Source: an uncultured Bacteroidota bacterium
GTDB lineage: Bacteria; Bacteroidota; Bacteroidia; Chitinophagales; Saprospiraceae
Length of the DNA stretch: 21,648 nt
Assembly (NCBI GenBank): GCA_937952445.1
Contig: CALGAA010000372.1
Span: forward strand, 1 to 21,648
Direction: 5' to 3'
This document shows positions 8,585 to 14,679 of this stretch, piece after piece. The first letter of the stretch is position 1; each line of letters begins with the position of its first letter. Position numbers and translations under genes: made by a program. The notes below the pieces were generated by a model. That model was not told the DNA's origin and did not search any database. It was given only the letters and a program-made list of their open reading frames with translations.

Positions 8585-9229
8585 TCATTCAAGATCAAGC
8601 ATCGATTTTACCGCCGACCAAATGTCCGCAGCGATATCCTCCTGTCTTTGCATGCCGTCTACGATCAGGATATTTTGGTCTGTACGGAATCGGTCCAGGA
8701 CGAGGTCGTACATCGTTTTGACTTTCTCCAGGTTTTCCCTGGTTTCGAATATTTCCAATTGTTCGCGTCTCTTCACCAATCGACTCAAGGCGGTGTCAAC
8801 AGGGATGTCCAAAAAGATATGCAGATCGGGTTGCAGGATTCGCTGGCTCTCTGAATTGGCAGCGATCACCCAATCCAGGTCTACATGAGCGCCCTGATAG
8901 GCGTAGGATGAAAAAACGTACCGGTCTGTCAATACATGGTTGCCGGCTGACATTTTTGTCAATATGCCGTCAGTTTTATTGAGCAAATGGTGAAGTCGGT
9001 CCGCCACAAACAATCCGGCTATAGTATGATGATCGCCCTCCATTTTGCCGGTGAAAATGTCCCGGATCATACGTCCAATGGGTCCGGGACTGGGTTCACA
9101 TGTCTGGTGCACACGGTGGCTGAGCGAAGAGAGGTGCTCACTCAATAGGTTGATTTGTGTGCTTTTCCCACTTCCATCGATCCCTTCAAAGGCGATGAAC
9201 AATTCCGGGCGATGATCATTTTTATTCAT
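8585..9229 (-). CDS. tmk: Thymidylate kinase
   Basis: A 214-residue dTMP kinase, which phosphorylates dTMP to dTDP in dTTP synthesis. It has the P-loop FEGIDGSGKSTQ near the N-terminus and the family signature DRYVFSSYAYQGA in the middle. DLHIFLDIPVDTALSRL forms the next strand, followed by an arginine-containing lid region (KRREQLEIFETRENLEKV). The ATG at 9227-9229 places the P-loop about 15 residues in, as usual; an in-frame ATG at 9319 would add 30 residues that do not belong to the family. A minus-strand TATCTTTG (9234-9241) matches the -7 consensus only four bases before this ATG. If used, the mRNA would be nearly leaderless, but no -33 element supports it. Confidence 0.95.
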   Translation of the reverse strand: MNKNDHRPELFIAFEGIDGSGKSTQINLLSEHLSSLSHRVHQTCEPSPGPIGRMIRDIFTGKMEGDHHTIAGLFVADRLHHLLNKTDGILTKMSAGNHVLTDRYVFSSYAYQGAHVDLDWVIAANSESQRILQPDLHIFLDIPVDTALSRLVKRREQLEIFETRENLEKVKTMYDLVLDRFRTDQNILIVDGMQRQEDIAADIWSAVKSMLDLE

Positions 9230-9345
9230 GGACCAAAGATAAGCAGATTGTCCGGGATTGGGGAAGATGAGGAGGCTGGCATTTGATGAACGTATTCCGG
9301 TGCTTGTGAAACGGTTCATTTACTTTATTACTAAATGATAGGAAA

Positions 9346-10008
9346 ATGATGAGGAACAAAATAATTTATGTTTTCGATGCCTATTGCAGTTGGTGCTATG
9401 GCATGGAACCGGTGATGGAAAAACTTTATAAGCGATATAAAGACTATTTGGATTTTGAAGTATTGAGTGGTGGAATGATTCCCGAGGATACCCCTGTCGA
9501 CGAATTGGCTTCCCGATTTACTAGTCCCCGGGAAGCGTACAATCAGGTGGTGGAGATGACAGGTCAACGCATCAATGAAGAGTATATCCAGATGTTTGAA
9601 GAACCCGCTGAAATTGAATATATGTTTAATTCACTTTACCCGGCCCGGGCTATGGTGACCTTGAAGCATTTCGCTCCAGACCGGGAAGTTCAACAGGCGC
9701 GGGCCATTCAGGATCTGGTGTTTCAGGATTTGCAAGATTTGACCATAACACAGTCGTATAAACCAGTAGCTGAGAAATTTGGGGTCGAATGGGATGCTTT
9801 CGTCCATCGTTTTGAATCCGATGATTCATTGCAGGAAGCCAAATATGAATTTCATCTGTCCCGGCAATTGGAAGTAAAATCTTATCCGGCTGTACTGATG
9901 CAGACTTCCGATCAGCATTTTTATTTAATAGCACGAGGGTATACGTCGTTTGAATTGCTCGATCAGCGCATCCAAAGCATTATGGGTGAGAAAGCGAAGG
10001 AAAATTAA
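9346..10008 (+). CDS. DsbA-family thioredoxin-fold protein (FrnE-like)
   Basis: A 220-residue protein with an N-terminal beta strand leading directly into a CSWC redox motif (Cys14, Cys17, in FDAYCSWCYGMEPV). An alpha-helical insertion follows, and a cis-proline loop (VKSYPAVLM) sits late in the sequence. This order fits the DsbA superfamily, cytosolic FrnE/COG3531-type branch. There is no signal peptide, so unlike classical DsbA it should act in the cytosol, as an oxidoreductase or isomerase of unknown substrate. Two consecutive ATG codons (9346 and 9349) can serve as start. It is divergent from tmk and is followed by a hairpin terminator candidate. Confidence 0.88.
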   Translation: MMRNKIIYVFDAYCSWCYGMEPVMEKLYKRYKDYLDFEVLSGGMIPEDTPVDELASRFTSPREAYNQVVEMTGQRINEEYIQMFEEPAEIEYMFNSLYPARAMVTLKHFAPDREVQQARAIQDLVFQDLQDLTITQSYKPVAEKFGVEWDAFVHRFESDDSLQEAKYEFHLSRQLEVKSYPAVLMQTSDQHFYLIARGYTSFELLDQRIQSIMGEKAKEN

Positions 10009-10012
10009 GGGG

Positions 10013-10041
10013 GAATAGGCCGCCCTAGGGGTGGCCTATTC
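10013..10041 (+). terminator. Hairpin after the DsbA-like gene
   Basis: GAATAGGCC (10013-10021) and GGCCTATTC (10033-10041) pair perfectly over 9 bp, and the 11-base loop can extend the stem with CC/GG. It starts 5 bp after the stop codon. No run of T follows, so it is a weak intrinsic terminator or simply a 3'-end stabilising hairpin. Confidence 0.5.
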
Positions 10042-10569
10042 GTTTGGGCGAATTCCGCTACGCTTTATTCGCGTTTGGGTCCTGGTCGCGATTGCGCCCC
10101 GGACGTTTGGGGCCTGTCGGCCGTTTGGTAGAGGGCGTTTACCGGCTTAAGAGAATGTGGTGAAAGTGGAGCCCTGTAGTTCATCAGCATAGCGTTTTCG
10201 ACTATTCTATGGTATTCATTTGTATGAACAACAAAAATGGAAATATGGACTTTCGGGCAAAATATCCAAGCATCTGATATTTGAAATAGAGTACCAGATT
10301 CCGTAGCCGCAAATACTCCCCCGGACCTGAACCACTCGCCTCCCACGGAGCCTCACAAAGGTTCCCACATCGGCTTCTGACGCTGTACGTTAAAATGAGG
10401 ATCTCAACGTTTTCACTCTCGCTGTCCATGTGGATTGTTGAATATAAATTCCGAATCATCCTTTTTGCGTAACCCGCCGTGACGGATTAATCTTCATGGG
10501 TAAGCCGTTGTAAATGAATTCGGGGGATTCCCCGTTCCCGGATATCCCTATATGTTCCGGTATTTTCTC
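10042..10569. other. Gene-free spacer, possibly a decayed element
   Basis: This is about 530 bp between the DsbA-like gene and mscL. The first 110 bp are noticeably GC-rich with repeated GGCC/CGTTTGG words (10060-10140), and the remainder returns to average composition. Two overlapping minus-strand frames (10065-10346 and 10202-10459) are open but look like chance: they have unlike amino-acid make-up, no clear start context, and each runs across the other. A small perfect hairpin CGGGG-GATT-CCCCG lies at 10521-10534. I identify no gene, RNA or intact mobile element. Confidence 0.4.
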
Positions 10570-10600
10570 TTTATGAATTGAATTTAAATTTCTATATTTA
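10570..10600 (+). promoter_or_regulatory. Putative promoter of mscL
   Basis: TTTA (10570-10573), a 19-bp spacer and TATATTTA (10593-10600) approximate the Bacteroidota TTTG-N19-TAnnTTTG promoter, with one mismatch in each box. The -7 box is 26 bp from the mscL start codon, a normal leader length. Confidence 0.4.
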
Positions 10601-10626
10601 GCTATTCATAACAAACTTGATATCTC

Positions 10627-11082
10627 ATGGGAATGCTCAACGACTTCAAAGAATTTGCTGTAAAAGGGAACATGGTCGATATGGCTGTCGGTATTGTACT
10701 GGGAGCTGCATTTGGAACCGTAGTCTCATCCTTGGTGGATGATATTATCATGCCCGTTGTTTCCGGAATTTTTGATATACCAGACTTTAGTAACCTGTTC
10801 ATCATTTTAAAAAACCCGACGAACCTGCCGGAAGGGGTATCATCAGCTGCGGAACTGACCTCACTGGAAGCCTTTCGTGCCGCTGGGGGTGTTCCCCTGG
10901 CTTATGGCTCCTTTGTCAATTCGCTCCTGGCATTTATCCTGGTCGCGTTTGCCTTGTGGATCATCGTTCGTTCCATCAATAAATTGAATAGAAAAAAAGA
11001 AGAAGAGGTCGTCGAAGAAGCACCGGCGGGACCTACAGAATTGGAGGTGTTGCTCGAAATCCGGGATGCACTCAAAAAATAA
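10627..11082 (+). CDS. mscL: Large-conductance mechanosensitive channel MscL
   Basis: A 151-residue inner-membrane channel that opens under membrane tension to release solutes during osmotic downshock. The N-terminal helix and first transmembrane segment read FKEFAVKGNMVDMAVGIVLG, then AAFGTVVSSLVDDIIMPVV, which is the hallmark of the family. A periplasmic loop follows (about residues 50-95) and a second membrane segment YGSFVNSLLAFILVAFALWI. The C-terminal acidic helix (KKEEEVVEEAP, then LLEIRDALKK) forms the cytoplasmic bundle. Length and order are normal. It is preceded by its own promoter-like sequence and convergent with the B12-uptake operon. Confidence 0.97.
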   Translation: MGMLNDFKEFAVKGNMVDMAVGIVLGAAFGTVVSSLVDDIIMPVVSGIFDIPDFSNLFIILKNPTNLPEGVSSAAELTSLEAFRAAGGVPLAYGSFVNSLLAFILVAFALWIIVRSINKLNRKKEEEVVEEAPAGPTELEVLLEIRDALKK

Positions 11083-11102
11083 ATCTCCTCATCCAGTTAG
11101 TT

Positions 11103-11185
11103 CACCGGGCACTAAGTTCGTGCCAGGTATGACGAGGTTGTTTTTTGTCCAATTGAATAATCTAAATTGCGTATCGCTTAAGCTA
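11103..11185 (+). repeat. Dispersed repeat, copy B (uninterrupted)
   Basis: This is the compact copy of the element at 3154-3350, on the same strand, with shared blocks CCGGGCA, TTCGTG, TGACGAGGTT and GCGTAT.GC..AAGCTA. Near its left end GGCAC (11108-11112) can pair with GTGCC (11120-11124). It begins 20 bp after the mscL stop codon and ends just before the terminator hairpin. Confidence 0.55.
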
Positions 11186-11196
11186 CAAGATAAGAA

Positions 11197-11233
11197 ATGG
11201 GGTCCGGGTATTTTAAATGGATCCGGACCCCAT
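11197..11233. terminator. Bidirectional terminator between mscL and the BtuG-like gene
   Basis: ATGGGGTCCGG (11197-11207) and CCGGACCCCAT (11223-11233) form a perfect 11-bp stem with a 15-base AT-rich loop. A-rich sequence lies to the left and CTTTATTTT to the right, so both strands carry T-rich tails. It lies between convergent genes and should end both transcripts. Confidence 0.8.
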
Positions 11234-11253
11234 CTTTATTTTCCCCATATTTT

Positions 11254-12303
11254 TTATTCGAAATAAAAATGGTTGGGACCAATTCCCACCTGAGGAATAG
11301 TCGCAAACAATTCACCTTCATTTGTAAATATCAAAACCCCACCCGCAGAGGCAAAATCCCGGGCATCGCTCAGGTAAATGCGTCCGTTGGTCGGGTCAAC
11401 ATCCATAGCATAGACAAATTCTACATCCTGTAGTGGGATGATCGGTGAATCACTGATGTTTCCTTGAGACTGGTAGGTATAAATCCCATCTGCAAGCTGG
11501 ACGAGCAATCGATTTGAATAATCATCGTACGCCAGACGGCTAAAAAAACCAGCATCAACATCCAAATCCGTTTTACCTTCAACGGTTTGATTACCCGTAT
11601 TGATCGTGTATATCGAAGGATTATCACCGGCTTGTGTTCCCTGACAATAGACGAACAATTCATCGTCTTCCCCGAATGCCCAATGCAAAGGATTTGCACC
11701 TACGGCCAGAGAATCAACCACTCCGTTGGACAGATTAATATAGTAAACGTGATTTTTAACTCTGCCCTGGTATTCGCTTTGACTCAATACCCATAACCGA
11801 TCATCCTCTTCCCGGACAAAGTTGGATTGCTCTCCCAGGTACAACGTGTCCGTGATGGTCAGACCGCCCATGTCGGCTACCAAAATATGATCAGAATATA
11901 AACTTCCGATGTACCCTTTCCCATTCTCAATTTCAATTTCCGTAGGGGAATTCAATCCCGATATTGAGCCGGTTTCCAGAAATGTTTCTTTTTCAACCTC
12001 AATGATTTTACCTGAATTGTTCACCACCAGATACGCTTTGTCATCTTCAAATTGCATTGATTGCAATACGTCACCGATGGACTTCTGGTTAACTGTTCGG
12101 TATATTTCTGGTACGTATTCCGATCGTTCCAGATCCAAAAAGTACACGACGGCGTTGCCCTGACCAAAAGCCCCTTCGCAACTGATGAAAACCCCATCAT
12201 TGAAGGATTTGATGGGCTCGTCCGGCACGGGATCATCCTGATCACAGGAAGTCAGGAAAAATAAACTACTGGCCATGAATAAAAAGAAGAATGCATTTTT
12301 CAT
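11254..12303 (-). CDS. BtuG-like beta-propeller lipoprotein (cobalamin capture)
   Basis: A 349-residue lipoprotein with signal peptide and lipobox LTSC (Cys20), followed by an acidic DQDDPVPDEP stretch of the kind that marks surface-exported lipoproteins in Bacteroidota. The mature part is a run of about seven repeats of the YncE/propeller type (for example NGKGYIGSLYSDHILVADM, DDRLWVLSQSEYQG and NGRIYLSDARDF). BtuG of Bacteroides is such a propeller: it sits on the outer surface, binds cobalamin very tightly and passes it to BtuB. The assignment here rests on fold type plus position, directly after a BtuB-like receptor (2 bp gap) under a cobalamin riboswitch. Cobalamin specificity is therefore inferred; residues alone do not show it. 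Confidence 0.8.
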   Translation of the reverse strand: MKNAFFFLFMASSLFFLTSCDQDDPVPDEPIKSFNDGVFISCEGAFGQGNAVVYFLDLERSEYVPEIYRTVNQKSIGDVLQSMQFEDDKAYLVVNNSGKIIEVEKETFLETGSISGLNSPTEIEIENGKGYIGSLYSDHILVADMGGLTITDTLYLGEQSNFVREEDDRLWVLSQSEYQGRVKNHVYYINLSNGVVDSLAVGANPLHWAFGEDDELFVYCQGTQAGDNPSIYTINTGNQTVEGKTDLDVDAGFFSRLAYDDYSNRLLVQLADGIYTYQSQGNISDSPIIPLQDVEFVYAMDVDPTNGRIYLSDARDFASAGGVLIFTNEGELFATIPQVGIGPNHFYFE

Positions 12304-12305
12304 TA

Positions 12306-14168
12306 TTAAAGTTTTATATGTGTATTCAATTGTATTTGACGACCAGGCATCGGTCTGTTGACGATTCCCTGATAATCTTCATTTAGGAGGTTCGTAATTT
12401 CCACACCCAAACTCCACGAGGGATTTGCGAATTGATACCTCAAAGCTGCGTGGATTAAAAAATAGGGATCCAAGGCCTGGGAATGATCTTTAGTAACGAA
12501 TCGCGTGGAAGTATATTCTCCGGTGATCCCAAAGCTCCATCGGTCAACTATCTCCGTTTGGGCTCGAATCGACCACATATGCTGCGGAGAATAGATCGAC
12601 TGCTTGTATTTCACTTTCTCGTCTTTCGTGACCGTGTGAACGAATTGGTAACCACCCGAAAGTTCGAACCTTTTTCCCCATGACCTGGATAATTCCATAT
12701 TGATTCCATGGGTTGAACCTTCTATAGCATTGAAAGGGCGCCAAAATCCCAGATCGGAAGGCATCCACTGTATCCAGTTCCGACCCCATTTGAAATAGTA
12801 CGATATGGAATGTGTGAACTGACCGGGCCAATCTTTGGCCCAGGATACGCCTGCCATGTGGTTTTGCTCGGGCTGTAAATCCGGATTTCCTCCGGGATTC
12901 CAATGCAGGTCGTTGAGAGTGGGCCACACCATATTTTGATTGAGAAAAGTGGACCAATGTCCCCACTGTGCGTTTGCGAATTTAATTTTTGCTTCCATGG
13001 TCCAGCCCGGGCTCGTTCCATTATCCAGACCTGTTACCCATTCCGGCTGGAGAAGTGCGGTAAATTCCAATGGGGTTTCCGGTAGTTTGTACATGAGTTG
13101 AGAATATAAGGCCCAGCGATTTTGTTCTTTACGACCCTGATAATTGTCAGACCGGCTGGTGAAGAGGCTGGTTCTTGCTCCATACTTGAGAATAATGGAA
13201 TGATGCAATGACCACTGATTGTCCATCCGCCCCTGAAAATGGTGGAAATTATGATTGGCGTGGAGGTCGATGAGGGGATTGCGGTAAATTTGGTTTTGAA
13301 CGCCGTAATACGCTTTCAAATGCCATTTGTGGCGGGATTGGAGGTGTTGAAACTGGAGAAGGGTGCGCAAAAACCGGTCGGATTGATCAGCTTCGCTTTT
13401 TACTTCCGTGAGAATCGGTGGAATTTCCCGGAAGTGGTCCCTGGCCCAAACCGAAATGCTCAACTCTTGATTGGGGCTGAGATCTATCACGCTGTGATGG
13501 CTGAGGTTGCCATGCCGACTACGTGCGTGCGGCAATCTTTCCCGCGAACCGGAAAGCGTCCTGTGTTTGTAGTTGTTTCGACCCGTCATCCCTTCGATGG
13601 AGGTTTGCGATTTCCATCGTCCTTTTTGGAGGCGATAACTTCCCTGAAGTTGGACACGCTGAAGGGTTGACCATCCTGCCGATAATTCCCACGGTTGCTC
13701 ACTCTTATTGATCCCTTGCTCCAGGATGATAGCGCCGGCGCTACTACCTGCCCCAAAAATTGTCGCATTCCCAGGTCTGGCCAGTCGAAGCCCGGTCAAT
13801 CCGGCCGATGACACCAGTGAATAATCTGATACCCCCAACATAGGGTTGGAAATTTTAATGCCATTCCAGATGAGCGCCACCTCGTTGGACCGGCTTCCCG
13901 ATAAGGAAACCGTGGCTGATGAACCCGGGCCAAAATCGCGGAAATACACATTGGCTTCACGGCGAAGAATATCCGAAAACGAACTCATGGAGCTGCGAAA
14001 TGCATCCAATGGAATCGTGTCTGCTTCGGCTCCAATGAGATGATGATCCTGAATTGAAAGGGCAGGAAACCATACCGTAGTATCTGCTTCCTGACTCTTC
14101 AGAGACTCTGCTCCGTATAAAAAAAGACCAATGATCAGGCCATATGGCCATGCTGAAATATTCAACAT
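12306..14168 (-). CDS. btuB: BtuB-like TonB-dependent cobalamin receptor
   Basis: A 620-residue outer-membrane receptor with a signal peptide (cleavage near ESLKSQ). A plug domain covers about residues 52-150 (FSDILRREANVYFRDFGPG, VALIWNGIKISNPMLG, then GNATIFGAGSSAGAIILE), and a 22-strand-type barrel follows. The C-terminus LGVEITNLLNEDYQGIVNRP then GRQIQLNTHIKL is the standard TonB-receptor end. There is no carboxypeptidase-like N-terminal domain, as expected for BtuB. The gene is preceded by a cobalamin riboswitch and followed after 2 bp by the BtuG-like lipoprotein, which makes vitamin B12 or a related corrinoid the likely cargo. Uptake needs TonB-ExbBD, and the inner-membrane BtuCDF transporter is not in this window. 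Confidence 0.9.
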   Translation of the reverse strand: MLNISAWPYGLIIGLFLYGAESLKSQEADTTVWFPALSIQDHHLIGAEADTIPLDAFRSSMSSFSDILRREANVYFRDFGPGSSATVSLSGSRSNEVALIWNGIKISNPMLGVSDYSLVSSAGLTGLRLARPGNATIFGAGSSAGAIILEQGINKSEQPWELSAGWSTLQRVQLQGSYRLQKGRWKSQTSIEGMTGRNNYKHRTLSGSRERLPHARSRHGNLSHHSVIDLSPNQELSISVWARDHFREIPPILTEVKSEADQSDRFLRTLLQFQHLQSRHKWHLKAYYGVQNQIYRNPLIDLHANHNFHHFQGRMDNQWSLHHSIILKYGARTSLFTSRSDNYQGRKEQNRWALYSQLMYKLPETPLEFTALLQPEWVTGLDNGTSPGWTMEAKIKFANAQWGHWSTFLNQNMVWPTLNDLHWNPGGNPDLQPEQNHMAGVSWAKDWPGQFTHSISYYFKWGRNWIQWMPSDLGFWRPFNAIEGSTHGINMELSRSWGKRFELSGGYQFVHTVTKDEKVKYKQSIYSPQHMWSIRAQTEIVDRWSFGITGEYTSTRFVTKDHSQALDPYFLIHAALRYQFANPSWSLGVEITNLLNEDYQGIVNRPMPGRQIQLNTHIKL

Positions 14169-14189
14169 GATTTCACTCCATCAACTAAT

Positions 14190-14270
14190 CTTTCGGCTGG
14201 GTAGAAATACAGGCAGGCGCATTATCTTACCGATAACACATTGCAGTATTCCATACTTTTCACCCGAAAG
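14190..14270 (-). promoter_or_regulatory. Possible expression platform of the cobalamin riboswitch
   Basis: On the minus strand CTTTCGG (14264-14270) is followed about 67 nt later by its exact complement CCGAAAG (14190-14196), which ends 22 nt before the btuB ATG. Between them AGTAT-GGA-ATACT can form a small hairpin. There is no T-run, so control of translation initiation fits better than transcription termination. That mechanism is inferred. Confidence 0.45.
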
Positions 14271-14291
14271 CATCAGAATTCTAAAATATAT

Positions 14292-14523
14292 CCTGGCAGG
14301 TCTTCTGGCTTATCAGATCCAGACGGTCTTCCCATTTGCATGAGCCTGGCAAACAGTGACATTGTTGTCTGAACATGCTTTGACCCGGTCAAAAACAAAC
14401 TTCTAAAAGCTTTCTTTTTCCCGGACAAAATCTGAATTACAGCTGCGGGGACAGCTCCGGATTTTTCGAAATAATAATGTCTCAAATCACCGGATTCCCT
14501 CTTTATCCCACTCGTGGGAACCA
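14292..14523 (-). promoter_or_regulatory. Cobalamin (B12) riboswitch
   Basis: Read on the minus strand, all the conserved blocks are present in order. GGTTCCC and GTGGGA form a 5' stem at 14507-14523. GGGAATCCGGTG follows at 14488-14499, then GCTGTCCCCGCAGCTGTAA at 14437-14455. CACTG comes next at 14354-14358 and GGGAAGACC at 14325-14333. The B12 box AGCCAGAAGACCTGCC lies at 14295-14310, one base away from the common AGCCAGGAGACCTGCC. This is a full-length adenosyl- or methylcobalamin-binding aptamer. It should repress btuB and the downstream lipoprotein gene when cobalamin is plentiful. It starts about 7 nt downstream of the predicted transcription start. Confidence 0.96.
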
Positions 14524-14537
14524 AAATATTATCAGAA

Positions 14538-14568
14538 CAAAGGTATAAAATTCCGCCTTTTGTTTTAA
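14538..14568 (-). promoter_or_regulatory. Promoter of the B12-uptake operon
   Basis: A minus-strand TACCTTTG (14538-14545) matches the -7 consensus TAnnTTTG exactly. The bases at the -33 position are TTAA (14565-14568, 19-bp spacer), a weak match to TTTG. Transcription would start near 14531, just before the riboswitch aptamer. Confidence 0.55.
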
Positions 14569-14597
14569 TGGGAACTGTACATTTATCAAACTCTCCT

Positions 14598-14605
14598 TAC
14601 TTTTG
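14598..14605 (+). promoter_or_regulatory. -7 promoter box for the second TonB receptor and nadB
   Basis: TACTTTTG on the plus strand matches the Bacteroidota -7 consensus. It lies 75 bp before the proposed TTG start codon. The -33 position is not a good match. It overlaps the upstream flank of the divergent B12 promoter, so the two units share this control region. Confidence 0.4.
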
Positions 14606-14679
14606 TTTCCCGGGATCGCGTAAAAGATGAGGACGATTTGACGAACTTAATGGAATAAAACTGTACTATTATTAACGAT

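Noticed and set aside
8407..8721. Plus-strand open frame of 104 codons after msrA
   Set aside because: It spans the inverted repeat and then runs antisense through tmk; no recognisable domain.
9234..9241. TATCTTTG four bases before the tmk start as evidence of a leaderless mRNA
   Set aside because: No -33 element; an eight-base degenerate match can occur by chance, so it is only mentioned under tmk.
10065..10459. Two overlapping minus-strand open frames in the spacer before mscL
   Set aside because: They occupy different frames over the same DNA, show no domain and no promoter or start context; kept only as an unexplained spacer.
14273..14524. Minus-strand open frame of 83 codons over the btuB leader
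   Set aside because: It coincides with the cobalamin riboswitch; the conserved RNA blocks explain the sequence.
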